This document shows positions 35,442 through 47,500 of a stretch of DNA of 64,000 nt, piece after piece. How positions within the stretch are numbered: the first letter of the stretch is position 1; each line of letters starts with the position of its first letter. The translations under genes were made by a program, and so were the position numbers. The stretch spans positions 16,174,676-16,238,675 of the forward strand of contig NC_136016.1 of NCBI RefSeq assembly GCF_048128805.1, written 5' to 3'. The notes beneath the pieces are model-generated. The model was not told the DNA's origin and did no database searches. It was given only the letters and a program-made list of their open reading frames with translations. This DNA comes from Centroberyx gerrardi (taxonomy: Eukaryota; Chordata; Actinopteri; Beryciformes; Berycidae).

Positions 35442-37092
35442 CCTGAAACAATGAATTTTAGTGTTATTGAATGGCAATGCACTTCGACTTACAAAACTGA
35501 ATGTGGATTAGTTGTACGTTTCAAATGCCATCTGCAATCGCAGCTGCAATTTATAGATCTGATTGCCTATATTTTTTGCTAATCTGATTGCTGTGTGATT
35601 AGACAACAGCAACTGAATGGAGAAATAACTTCTGTGGCCAGTTAGGTAGGTACATGTGCATGCCTCAAAAAATCCTGGGCACTCTGGAGGCTGGAAGTAG
35701 TAGTCCAACCCTGTACTAGATGAGTGTCAGTACTGGTCACTGACTATATATTAAGATGTATTAAAGGGGAATACCACTCAATGTATGATTTGTGGGGCCA
35801 AGGATAACTTAAATCAATATTTAACAAGAACAATTCTTTCCTGAAACTAGAGAGCCAATATCTGGGAATATGTACAGTCTCCAGCTGCTCCAGTTACAAT
35901 GGATGGAAAACTGGCTTTGTAGATTCATCCTGTGTTGGTCTGAACTTTAACACCCTTTACATAATTTGCCTGCTTTCAGTCATTTTGCCAGTTCATTTTC
36001 AATGGGGCTGTACATTACAAATTCTTCTGTCATTGCTAATCATGGCAGGCAATAGTGAAATGTTTACTGCTGACCAAAGTGTCTTAGGAGTATTGGTCAG
36101 CACTTTGATGCTAGCTACAATTCAGTGGTATTCCCCTTTAACGTTGTAACGTTCAGCAATAGGCTACTTGTTAATGAACGATTAAAACTGTTTCCCCAAT
36201 ATTCCTTTCCATTTTAAACGCTTGGTCATTGCCAACAGTCAAATCACTGACAGTTAACTTGGTATGTTTGGTTTGTAAGTACCTGTAAGCCAGTAGAGAA
36301 GTAAAGTTAGCAGCTACTGTAACGTGAATAGCTAGTGCCAGCTAAGTAACGTTAGCTAACTCCGTACCTATCACTTTCCCTTTAAACATCCCAGTGGTCC
36401 AACAAACCCGCTAGATCACTGCTGTATTAGCCGAACATTTACTTGAGATGAATGAGAAATAAACTAAACTTTGAATCTAATTAAAGGATTTGAAAATAAT
36501 GTTAGACGTCAGAAATGAAAACGCAGCTTAGCATTTTGTGGCCTCCGGATGCAGAATCTGAATTACTTCCTGTGTGAGTTGGTTTTCAAAATAAAAGCCC
36601 CAAAGTTTTATACCATATCGTTATTAATTTATAAATTTGTAGAACATGACTGATTCTTCATTTCTTCTGGCATCAAGATGTCTGGTAGCAGTTCCCTATT
36701 CTTCTTATTGACTTATTTGTTACATCCAATCGATCAATCAACCAACCAGTAAAAACTATAGCAATATGACAACAACAAAAAAGCCAAAACTAGGATGTCA
36801 CCCTTTATTCAAGTAGTCACACCTCAGTGATGAAATTGCACTGCACAACAATATTTAATTAAATGTTAATTGTGAGTCCATTCATAACATTAAATACATA
36901 TTAAACTGCATGTGTAGAACCTCATGCATACAAAGGAACTGTAAAGTATCAACAGTGACCTCAGATGCAGCACTTTTTCAGACCAGTACAACATTGTATA
37001 TCATCATCAACGGCGAGAAAATCAAGTGTAGCAGAGGTGTGCAAGGAAGTTAAAAATAGAAACCACAGGTCATAATAAAAACACTTATTTCT
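35442..37092. other. Zinc-finger A upstream region and zinc-finger B 3' flank
   Basis: This holds the presumed 5' UTR intron of gene A and an inverted-repeat element (35761-36141). A candidate first-exon area near 36300-36600 includes CTTCCTGTG, an ETS-type site, at about 36567. An AATAAA signal for gene B (plus TTTATT at 36804-36809) lies about 290 bases past its stop. No other coding feature is seen. Confidence 0.4.
35761..36141. mobile_element. MITE with TTAA ends, AGGGGAATACCACT TIR
   Basis: Left end TTAAAGGGGAATACCACT (35761-35778) and right end AGTGGTATTCCCCTTTAA (36124-36141) are exact reverse complements, and TTAA brackets both sides. The element is 381 bases long, AT-rich inside and has no coding capacity. 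TTAA target use is the hallmark of piggyBac-type insertion, but the TIR does not start with the usual CCY, so the superfamily is open. Confidence 0.7.
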
Positions 37093-38420
37093 TCACCTTA
37101 CACTAGCATGCCTGTCTATATGGATTCTTTGATGTTTCTTGAGGTGACTCGACTGACTGAAAGTCTTGCCACATTGCTGGCAGCCATACGGTCTTTCACC
37201 AGTGTGGACCCTCTTGTGCTTCTGCAGGTTGCCAGCGTGACTGAAGCACTTGCCACAGTGCAGGCAGCAGTACGGCTTCTCCCCCGTATGACAGCGTTCG
37301 TGGATCCGCAGATTCCCAATCCTGTTGAAGGTCTTCCCGCACACGACGCAGCTGTGGCTCTCGTCCTGTCTGATCGCAGCACTGGGCCTCCTGATGCCCT
37401 GGACTAGCTCCGGGTGACACTCAAATGGAAATGAGTCCACAAAGGTGCTGAGGCCATCTGCGTTGATGTAGTGTACCAAGCCAGGAAGCCCTGAGTTGTC
37501 TGGGATGGGGTCAGGGATCCTGTCATTCTGTGCCGTACCACTTTCCAAATCTCCACATTGAAATAACAGATTCTGGCCCACATGTTCGTCTGAGGATGAA
37601 TACTCCAGCGGCTCCGGCTCAGTTTTGATCACTGGGGGAGTCGGGGAGCTCAAACTACAGCCAGGCATTGTGTCGGACTGTCCCAAAGAGTGGTCTTGAT
37701 CGTTGCCTGGTACCGAGTGAGTCATGTAAACTGTCAGTGCTGCGTTGCTTACATTTGCCAACAGCTCAGGAAGCTCTCCGTGTCCAGTCAGCCCCTGTGT
37801 GACGCTGCACTCACCCATTTCTGAGTCTGCTGTGCAGTTCAGCTCATCTGGGTTGCACTCTTCCTTCCTGGGGCCTTTCCTTTGTGTCTGGCTGAACTTC
37901 AGCTCCTGTCTCTCGTCATTTTCTGGTTCTGGCTCCTGCCTCAGATCATCCTGGGTTGGTTCGTCGTGCTTGGTATTGGTCGAAGAGGCGGGGCAGAGAG
38001 CAGGCTTTTTATCTGTATGAAAATGACAGAAAATTGGAGCGTAATAGCCAGTGTAGACGATGAGAGGGATATAATACTTCTTATCATTCTTATAATACTT
38101 CAATCAACAAAAACCTTGATCTTCAATGACTGAACTTGGCATGAATCAATCTGTAGCCATAAGCCAACACACACTATCTCTCATCTATTACTGCTTACAA
38201 CAGGTAGATATCTGCAACACTTAAGCTCACCTCCACTATCCTCCCTTATCTTGTCCTGTAGCTCCTGCAGTCTTCTCTTCAGACTATCATTCTCTCTCTG
38301 GGTCCTGGCAGTTTTCTCCTGGTACTCTGACACCGTCTCCTTCACCACCTCCAGTACCTCATGCACAGCCACCGTCAGCAGCTTGGCAACCCGGGCACTC
38401 AGACGGTCAAGTTTGGACAT
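37093..38420 (-). CDS. Coiled-coil/C2H2 zinc-finger protein B
   Basis: Two coding exons (38231-38420 and 37093-38012; phase-1 junction GGAG|GTGAGC to CAG|AT) give 369 aa. The N-terminal helix [15 protein letters not shown]... is nearly the same as in genes A and C. Exon 2 contains an acidic/polar spacer, a [10 protein letters not shown] sumoylation-type motif and three C2H2 fingers (about residues 285-305, 313-333 and 341-361) with TGEKPY/TGERPY linkers, ending IDRHASVR. An in-frame ATG three codons upstream (38429) could give MQI-MSKL; I chose the ATG shared with the paralogues. It is probably a nuclear transcription regulator and a tandem duplicate of A and C. Confidence 0.9.
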
Positions 38421-38429
38421 GATTTGCAT

Positions 38430-39189
38430 TCATGGATTGACGTAAAGGTGAGGCGTCTAGGAGGAAATCACCACACGACGTCGGAGAAACGGACGGTTCA
38501 TCGATAGTTGGATGGTGACTAGCGAGCAACCATGTCAGCGGGAAAACAGTGAGAGCAGACGTTAATACAAAACCACCTTCGCGAGCACAGCAAGTGCAAT
38601 GTTTGTTAGTAGACGGCAATCAAAACAGGCTGTCAAACGTTATGTGGCCGACACCCGGTCCTACTTTTTCAAAATGTCTTAAATATACCGGCAACAAAAA
38701 CATCGCACCTTCGTTTCAGAATGCCAGTTTTTGATCAAACGCCCTCAAAATCAACAAGAGGAAGATTTTTCGCTTTGTGGGAGTTAACAAAATGTTCTAC
38801 TCCAGCTTCCGTAGTGTCCACGCAGTGCCTGATGGATAATGGTGTTCTGTTCATTTTGATAGAATATTGACTAGATAACATTTCAAGCACAGGTGAATCG
38901 CAAAGTTATGTTATAAATATGTTTTAATGTAAAGTATGACATTTTAAAGCTTTATTGCCAATTGGGTTCACATTGCACAACCACAATATCTTTCGAATAT
39001 CAAACAATACCAGTGTACAAAACTGTCTTTAGCATATACTGTCCCACTAGAAATTGAGTAAGCATTTTTGAAAAATAAAATAAAATCATAAACCAGAGCA
39101 AAATCAGTGGGCTTTAACTATGTCATTAACATAAAACATAATCCACTCAAAACTGTCTTGATTCTTTGCCATCATAGTGTCTCTGATCT
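38430..39189. other. Zinc-finger B promoter and rhog-like 3' flank
   Basis: Bases to about 38650 are CpG-containing and should hold the gene B 5' UTR and promoter. Bases 38870-39189 are AT-rich and should be the 3' UTR of the Rho gene, with a transcript-sense AATAAA (plus TTTATT) at 38951-38956. No other feature is seen. Confidence 0.4.
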
Positions 39190-39765
39190 TCACAAAAGAC
39201 CGCAGGGTTTTTTGGTGGTGGTTGGCTGATGATTGAGAAAAGCACCTACAGCCTCATCAAACAGCTCATTTAGTCCGTCTTGGTTGATAGCAGCACACTC
39301 AAGATATTTGACAGCGTTTATCTGCCCGGCCAGGGCCGCACCCTGCTGTTGGGTCACTGCGGTCTGATTCTGCCCCCTCAGTGTCTCCAGGACCCCCTGA
39401 TCAACACGCAGGTCACTCTTGGTTCCCACAAGCAGAATAGGCACATTAGGGCAATGGTGTGTCACCTCTGGGTGCCACTTGAGCTTGACATTCTCATAGG
39501 ATGACCGACTAGTGATGGAGAAGCAGAGGATGATGACATCGGCCCCGGGATAGGAGAGGGGGCGTACACAGTCGTACTCCTCCTTGCCAGCTGTGTCCCA
39601 AAGGTTAAGGTCAACAGTCCTGTTGTCTACACTGACCTCGGCACTGTATGTGTTGTAGAAAGCTGGTATATATTCCTTAGGGAAGACCTTTTTGGTGTAG
39701 GTGTAGAGAAGATAGGTCTTTCCTACTCCGCTGTCCCCAACCGCCACACACTTGATGCTCTGCAT
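39190..39765 (-). CDS. Atypical RhoG-like small GTPase
   Basis: 191 aa, the exact length of RhoG, and closely RhoG-like across its length ([41 protein letters not shown]). The whole coding region is one exon. An acceptor GTGTACAG lies just upstream and a non-coding exon ends GAGAG|GTAAGT at 40155, matching the RHOG gene layout. The P-loop reads GDSGVGKT, with Ser at position 12 in place of Gly. Switch I reads YIPAFYNTY, with Ala at 35 in place of the Mg-binding Thr. Switch II reads DTAGKEEYD, with Lys at 61 in place of the catalytic Gln. The C-terminus KKPCGLL is a CxxL prenylation box of geranylgeranyl type. Family knowledge predicts impaired GTP hydrolysis and altered effector binding. Reading frame, length and prenyl box are intact, so this is not a pseudogene by appearance. 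Confidence 0.92.
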   Translation of the reverse strand: MQSIKCVAVGDSGVGKTYLLYTYTKKVFPKEYIPAFYNTYSAEVSVDNRTVDLNLWDTAGKEEYDCVRPLSYPGADVIILCFSITSRSSYENVKLKWHPEVTHHCPNVPILLVGTKSDLRVDQGVLETLRGQNQTAVTQQQGAALAGQINAVKYLECAAINQDGLNELFDEAVGAFLNHQPTTTKKPCGLL

Positions 39766-41506
39766 TACGATACCTTCACTCCCACAAACACCTGTACACA
39801 AGCACAAAGCTTCACATTTAAGTAAACCACTTTTTCCAGATGTAGTGGAGTCTTTTCTTGCATTTTCATTCACCACCTCAATTTCTGCAACCTTTCCACA
39901 GCATGTTATAAACTTTAACATCCACTCTCTTAAGATCCTGGGTTTGACACTTCCCAACTTGTTTCAGACTCACAATTGAAGATCCAAACTAAATTACAAA
40001 GACAGGCAGAGAGCTATAATGTTTGTGGATCAAATATTCTATCTATTCCATAACATCAGCTTCAAAAATATTTCCTTAAGGATTGCCTAACTTTGGGGAT
40101 CATATCTGCAAACAGACATCAATTGACACAATAGAGGCAAAAACTCAAACTTACCTCTCAGCTCTCTTATATCACAGTCTTGTAACTGACACACTACTGA
40201 AAAGAGAAATGGCGTAAAAAGAACTGTGGAGTAGGAAGTGGCTTATTTGCGCAAGAGATTTTCATTCAAAGGCTGCGTCATGCTGAAACAAGGGACAGCA
40301 GGTTGGGACAGAAAGAGGGAACGGTTGGAATTGGGACATTGTTTGGAAATACCTTTCTTCATTCCTGCAACAAAGTGATGTAAACAGGTGGTGTAATGTT
40401 AAAATTTCAGACATGACAGGCCATAACTGCTACACCACTGTTTCCATTTTGACTCGTCTGGCTTGTGAAACTACAGATTTTGATGAAACTTGGAGGGATT
40501 CTACATTAGATTCTTGTTAGGCTGCTGATTGGCCCAAGGAGATGTGTTACACGTTAACATGTTTTCATATGTTCAGCCTGTTGAAGGAGTCACAGTTTCA
40601 ATATTTGGACTTGTGATTTCTACACCATCAATGCAGTGGTGTTGGCCTGCCATGTATACTCTCAATTCACCCACCTGGCCTGGATCGGTATTCCCTGGAA
40701 GCAGGATGGACTGATGTAAATTACACTGCTGTCTGACCTCGCTCACTAGATTGCAAAAAAACAAAGGTGTCCTGAGGCAGATCACCATGAAATCCCAGTT
40801 TGTGCAGCAGGATGGAAGGCAGACGGTGACACAATTATTCCAGACCCTTCATGTAAACTGAAGTATTTTAACTAATTGATCTGATCTTCCTTCCCTTACC
40901 AGTCTGTGAAACCCACCATTTGCTCAGCACTTTGGTAAAGGTTTTCTAAAATAATGTTCTATTTATATCAGAGTACACAATTTTTTATTTGACATGCAGA
41001 ATGTATTGGCCCAATGTAAAGGTACAATATTCAGTGAGGTCCCATACACAAATTTTCCCATACACATGTACCAAATATATTTATTTGAGTTTAAATAAAA
41101 AAATAAAAAAATAAAAAAAAAACTTCTTAAAACAACTACCAGTTCTAATACTTCAAATTTGACAAGTGCTCTAAAATAACATAAGTGCCAAAAAACAAAG
41201 GAAGCCTATAATCAAAGAAGGCACATTTCATGGTGTGATAAATTATATTCCATGTAACATTTCTGCATACTATTTGCTTTTCTAAATGGAACTGAACTGA
41301 GGTTAAGTGATCTCCACAAAAAGGCTAAAAAACTAGAAGAAAAACTGAGATCCCACTCTGAGAATCCAACATTTTGAAGCTTTTCATTACTCTGTGATCC
41401 TTAAATTAAATACAATATGTAGGCAGCCTTTTTTCAATTCCCATCCCTAAATATCAATAACAGCATGGTAATACAATAACTTCTCAGGGGGCAAAACACA
41501 CCGGCA
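39766..41506. other. rhog-like 5' region and zinc-finger C 3' flank
   Basis: The non-coding first exon of the Rho gene is inferred at about 40155-40300 (donor CTGAGAG|GTAAGT). From 40300 to 41506 I see no gene. An A-rich low-complexity run lies at 41094-41122, and the sequence close to 41500 should be the 3' UTR of zinc-finger gene C. Confidence 0.45.
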
Positions 41507-42765
41507 TCACAGATGAGTAAGCTGGTGTTTCTTCAAGTTACTGGAGTGACTGAAACGTTTCCCGCACTGACTGCAGCCGTACGGCCGCTCTCCTGTGTGG
41601 TAGCGCTGGTGTATCTTCAGGTAGCCCGACTGACTGAACCGCTTCCCGCACACCGAGCAGCAGTATGGCTTCTCCCCCGTGTGCACCCTGTGGTGCTTCT
41701 TAAAGTCGCCCGCGTGTCTGAAGGTGCGGCCGCAAAGTGAGCAGCAGTAGTGTTTCTCTCTGCTGACGTGTCTCTGGGATGTTCTCAAGCCCGCCCCGCC
41801 TGATAAAGCCTTCTTGGTTGTTAGAACGGCGTGTGGTTTTTCAGCTCCAACACTGTTTGTGTGATATCTACTGGATGACAGAGACGCAGTGTTGTTGCCG
41901 ACTGCCGGCGGCTCTTCTGTGCCATTTTGGTTCAGACTGAAGAAGACCCTCGACCCCAAGTAGGGTCCTGAATTGGCTTGAAGAGGTTCTTGGTTTTGTG
42001 TGCCCGAGGATGTAGCGCTTGTCCCGGCGGCATTGTAAAAATAGTTTGTGGTGTGTACGGCATCTTCATTCAGTTCAGGTTCTACCTTGATCTCATTTGA
42101 AGCAAGGAATAGATGAGAATCAGGGTGAGAGCTGTTTTCAGAGATTGAAACTCTAACGGTAGAGTTTACATGATTTGAAACTGGTAACACTGCATTATGG
42201 GTCTCTGCTTTAGGAGTTCTGGGGTTGTGTAAGTTACTAGTAGCCAAATGTCGTCCCTTCGTCCCTTTAGGGGTGAGACAAGGGATGGTTAACGATTGAG
42301 CTCTGATGGATGCTTCACAGTCAAGCTCTTTAGGTGGATCTGAGGAGATAATTACTGCAGTTTGCTCATCAGAAGGGATGAGCTCAATGTCTTCTTTCTG
42401 TTCCTGATTGATGGGATGAAGCTCCACCTGGGCTTTCTGGGACGCAGGAGAAACGTGCAGCACAACTCCTGCAAGACAACAAAAGTGACAAAGGAGATAT
42501 AAATAATCAGTGTTTATATCTATCATATCAACATATCTTAAACATTTCTGGATCCAAGTAGTTGTTCTTTCTTACCACTGCTCTCTGTCTTCATCTTGTC
42601 CTGCAGCTCCTGCAGTCGTCTCTTCAGACTCTGGTTCTCTCTCTGGGTCCTGGCAGTTTTCTCCTGGTACTCTGACACCGTCTCCTTCACCACCTCCAGC
42701 ACCTCATGCACAGCTTTGGACAGCAGCTTCGCCACCCGGGCATTCAGACGCTCGATTTTGGACAT
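41507..42765 (-). CDS. Coiled-coil/C2H2 zinc-finger protein C
   Basis: Two coding exons (42576-42765 and 41507-42468; phase-1 junction AGTG|GTAAGA to CAG|GA) give 383 aa. The N-terminus [15 protein letters not shown] and the rest of exon 1 match genes A and B. Exon 2 has an acidic spacer ([12 protein letters not shown]), an [10 protein letters not shown] sumoylation-type motif and three C2H2 fingers (about residues 306-326, 334-354 and 362-382). The protein stops one residue after the last histidine. Finger order differs from A and B: the first finger ([10 protein letters not shown]) resembles finger 2 of A more than finger 1. It is a likely nuclear regulator in the same tandem family, separated from B by the Rho gene. 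Confidence 0.9.
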
Positions 42766-44548
42766 CCTCTTGACGGACTGGCTAAAATGGAGCCAAGATG
42801 TTGATCACTACATCTTTGATAGACCTTCACAGGAGCAATATGTTGTCCTCCAACATCATGGCTTGAGGAGAATGCTTTGTTTGGCTAGAAATTGGAATAT
42901 CCTACTATACTATACTATACTATACACTATATACTATAACTAAACAAATTCCATTCATTGTGTTACATCAACACAGCCATCTTGGTAGGAAAACAACAGG
43001 TGATTGTAACAAATGAACAGGTGATTATAATCAAACGACAGCCACATATACACAGCCAATGAGCTGTGTATATAAGGCACCATATTGGAAGGAAATGCAT
43101 ATGACATCATGGGAATTAGGGTTTTATAGACACACTCAATAAGGCCCTGTAGGAATATTGTGTTTTTTCTTAATAAAACGCACAGCAGCAGCATACCTTA
43201 AAACTGATGCAGTTCCGTGAAAAACTGTCGATGTCGTGGTCTTTTGCATCTGATAAACCGTTAATTGCCGAGTGGAAACAATGAATCCCGGTTTATCCTG
43301 CGGTGTTCAGATTAGAAATTGTAATTGTTTACAATATTGCATACACGTGTGCATGTATCCGCATTCCCGTTGCGGAATCGTCATCCAAGGGCATTGCAGC
43401 TAAGGCTTTCCCGCAAGATAAAATGGGCCGGTGTACAAAAACTATTTGGTAAAGAGTCTTGATAAATGGTTGCTGTTTGAGCTTACATACATTACCATGA
43501 AACATTCCCACACAGCTGCTTCTTCTTCTTGGGTTTTTAAGGCAGCTTGCATCCAGCGTCGCATGCATTAGCGCCACCTACTTTTCAGGAGCGTGCGTAC
43601 GTCAGTCCCGTTCAAACCTATGATTCAAGCTTAAAAAAAATAAATAAAAAAACCCTACTAGGTATACCAGCATAAACATTTTTTTTTTAACCTATTACTT
43701 AATTATTAAATTCTTCTTAAATAGTACCTCTTTCTGTTTATCTTCCAGTGAAAAGTGACATGTTCAACTGATTCCTCCTCCTTGCAATAGTCCCCAAATT
43801 TTCCAATATATTTTAGTTTCCCATTAAATATTAAAGTATTAATGGCCTAGACATAAACTGTCCATCCTTATGACCACCTCTCTCCTATTCATACCCACAC
43901 AGATTCAAACCACAAGTCAAGTTATCTTCCTGCTTTGGGGTTGCCCTTCGCTTCTGACTAATCATCAGCTTTACCTGCTTTGCCCAAACTTTATCACTGC
44001 TGATCTGACTAAAGCCGAGTACACCCACCACACATCGTCCTTACATCTTCCTAACATACATACCGGTAGACAAGTTTTTAATATTTTGCCGCCATCTAGT
44101 GTGCTGGGGAGGTTTGCGTCTACTCAAAACATGTTCCAAAAGATCCCTAGATTTTAGATGATAGATGATACTTGCTCTCTGTTACTCAGTTTATTTTGCT
44201 TTGTGAATCATGAGGTACACAACTCAAGAGTACACGAAGCAGGTGAGAACTTATTTCAACAAGAAAACGACTTGCCATTACAACATCAGATTGCAGACTG
44301 CATTCACGCAAACAAAGTGCTTAAAGCTTTCATTAGAAGCATTATATAATTCAACCTTTTTCCCAAACTTTTTTTCAAATACAAGTTAAAAGAAGTTGTT
44401 GTAGGACTGTTACAAAATGGCAAAAAAAACCAACACTTTCATATAGGCTAAGCCGTGAACTTACATACATGCATTCCTTGGTTCCTCGTTACCCGTCACC
44501 TTAAAATGGGAATACTTTGTTCTTGAATAAAAACGGATAGTCTCATCC
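42766..44548. other. Zinc-finger C upstream region and pkmyt1 3' flank
   Basis: Contains a short (CTATA)n array at about 42902-42930, an 11-bp stem hairpin at 43046-43073, a CpG-bearing patch at about 43200-43420 that is a candidate promoter for gene C, and AT-rich sequence. AATAAA in transcript sense for pkmyt1 (plus TTTATT) lies at 44190-44195. No coding feature is supported. Confidence 0.4.
43046..43073. repeat. Perfect 11-bp stem inverted repeat
   Basis: ATATACACAGC (43046-43056) and GCTGTGTATAT (43063-43073) are perfect reverse complements around a six-base loop that carries part of a CCAAT. The right arm overlaps a TATATAAGG. It may be the core of a small MITE or chance. Confidence 0.5.
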
Positions 44549-47500
44549 TCATGGCTGTCCCTCTAGTGACGTTTCCTCAAACAGACTGAGCAGGTTCTTT
44601 GGTTCAAAGTTGGGTCTGGGTAAGGCCTCCTCCATTCGGACCCAGTTGCGGCCACGTCGCTGCGATTTGGTGGACGCAGAAAGCCGGCTCTGCGCAGAGC
44701 GTTCGGTCAGGCTGGCTGTGTGAGGCTCTGTATGGATGGGACTCAGACTGGGCGTCAGTGTGTGGAAAGAACCGTTTGAGTGGATGCTGGAGGGGGAGCG
44801 AGTGGGTGTGTGGGCGGGACTGAGGTGACTGTGTGTGGGTGAACCTGGGAGAGGAGTGGAGGTGCTTTCCACAGACTGCCTGGATTTCACCCTGTTGAAT
44901 ATGGGAAATATAAACATTTAAGTAGGGAATTTAATAGAAGGTTGAAGTTGAAACAAAGGAAATGTCTGGTCTAGCAGCCCCTTCTTTACTTGTGTCTCTG
45001 AATTATTATTTCTACAAGAAACATATAACATAGGCTACATGAACATGAGCTGCATAAAACCAAGTTGTAACTTAATTTGATTTTGGAAATTCTCTTTTCA
45101 CCCTCGGATTGGGACATGTTCTGTTCTCTACCTGTGTGAGAAGGTGGGAGAGAGCTCTGGGTCCGTGGGATCCAGCAGAAACACTGCATCGTCCTCCGGG
45201 CTGCTTGGGTCAGCATGCATGACGCTGAGGGGCAGAGTTAAGTCCCTCTCCCAGCTGTCCTTAGGAGGGGTGCAGGGCGCCGGGTCGGTCCAATGAGGGA
45301 GGAACGGCAAGTGAAGGGAAGAGAGGAGCCTCCACCCAACACACACTACCAACTATGGGGAAAAAAATACAATAAAAATAAGAGACCGGTAACTTTAATT
45401 TCATGTTTCACTGCAACCAAACCTTCAAGGTTGAGAAAATGATTGTAATACTCATGTTTACCTTATGTTTCATACATGTCTCTTTCAAGCAAATGTAATC
45501 TGCAAAGGTTCATGTTCAAAAGGGCGTTCCAGAAAGTTTATTAGTCTCAATTTACCTGGCAGAGGGAGGTCAATGTGAGCATGGCCTCACTGAGGAGAAG
45601 GGAGATGCGCCTCCTCCACCTGTGTCTCCGAACAGAGGGGAGGCACAAGAGCTCAGTGACAGTGGCTCTCTCAGACGGTTCTGGGGCCAGCATCATCCGC
45701 AGCACTGTCTGCAGCTCAGTCGACAGGGCTGCAGATACAGATCATAATAGCAATAACATAAGTCATGTGAATATACAGAAAAACTTGACAAGTTCAGCAG
45801 ATTTATCAAGACTCTTTACCAATGAAGCTTGATCTTACCATTGGTAAACTCTGAGGGGAGGCAGCCTTGTCTGAGCTGCTGCCAGCCCTCTCCACCGTTA
45901 GGAACCTCAATATTGCATGCGAGCTCCAGAATAGAAACACCCAAACTAAGTGAAAATGATTAGACAATATTTAGGCAAAGTCAAATCGAGTCAAATCGCT
46001 GAAATCACAAGAAGGACATAAATTATGAATTTACAATGGCCATATTGTTTACATTTCTCATTCACACTGTCTAAGAAGGATTCCTACCTGAAAACATCGG
46101 CAGCAGGTCCGTACTGCCCCCTGAGCAGCTCGGGGGCCATGTATCTGGGATCTCCCTCCTGGAGATCCTCCTTCCCCTTCCCCTCAGCAGGGTCTGTCCC
46201 CTTCTGTGGGAGCTCAAGCAGCAGCCCAAAGTCCCCCAGCTTGAGGCGGCCAGAGTGAGTGAGGAAGACGTTGGCGGGCTTGAGGTCCAAATGTGCAAAA
46301 CCGCGGGAGTGCAAGTGCTGCAGCGCTGAGAGGAGGTCGCACAGGTGGGCCCAAGCTGCATGCTCATCTGGATTGGAAAGTTTCAAAAGAGAGCAAAGTC
46401 AGTAACAACCTAGACATCCTGCCTGAGGGTATGAGATTTAACTGTAGAAAAACACATAGCACAGTAGGAGTATCCAAATATCAATACCAATGCAACATAA
46501 TACATTCAATAATTAAAGTGCATCTTAATCTTAATCATTCTGATATACCTGGGCTAGGAGGCTGGTTCTCAGCATGGAGCAGCAAGCTAGTGCAACACAG
46601 CTCTGTCTGGATGTACAGGCGGCCACACTCCTCCCAGGCGGCCACAAAGCTCAGGATGTGAGGGTGGGGACACAGGCGCTCGTGGTTCCTGGCCTCCCTC
46701 ACGCTCCGGTCCCGCTCACTGTTGCCCCTGAAGCGATGAACAGAGCGCTTGACTGCGTACTGCCGGCCGTCCTCGTGGCTCAGCACCTAGAAAAATACAA
46801 AACATGCAGAGGTCTCCTCTTACTATTCCGGGATCTCTATAGCAATAATCTTGGTCACGGTGATAACATAGGTCTACAAAGACGTCCAAATTCATGTTTT
46901 AGGTTTCCCATTATAAAACCACAGCACAGATGTTCAAATATGCAAAAGCATGTCTGAACACCTCTCTATGACATGGCCCCATTTCAACCTAACCCACATA
47001 TCCAGGTCTGATATAACTTCCTGCTCAGCCCATGATGTAACATGGGGTGAGATCATTAAAAACTGTAAACTAATGGGATACCCTTTAGAGAGAGAAAGGC
47101 AGTTAAACTTGATGGGCAGGAGGGACTGTTGAAAAATCTGTGATGGTATTATTGGTTGGAATTTTTATGTAAGCCTGTTTTCCAGGAAGTAAAAGTAATG
47201 GGATTTTGATACAAAAATACAATAAATTACTAATTTTGTACATTTTCTGGCATTTATTGTAATTTTTCATTTAATTGTGACTTTAAACACATCTCTTGTC
47301 TCTCACACACACCATATCTCTTGTCATTCTCACCTTGTAGACCTCTCCGAAGGAGCCTCTCCCCAGCAGGCCCAAATTAGTGAAGCACTGACTGAAGTAT
47401 GACTGCTGCTTGCTGGGGTCATACAGAGAAGTCAGAGGGGGAGACTTGATGAGGGAGCGGGAGAGGGGCGTCCAGGGGGACGGATGCTTGGGGAACACTC

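Noticed and set aside
39190-39765. Rho gene as a processed retrocopy because its coding region has no intron
   Set aside because: The RHOG family normally has its whole coding region in one exon after a non-coding exon. A matching donor and acceptor pair for such a leader is present here, and there is no poly(A) tract or target duplication.
39190-39957. Upstream extension of the Rho frame by 64 codons ([12 protein letters not shown]...)
   Set aside because: The extension has no Rho-family counterpart and runs across a good acceptor (TTGTGTACAG). Starting at 39765 gives exactly 191 residues, the RhoG length.
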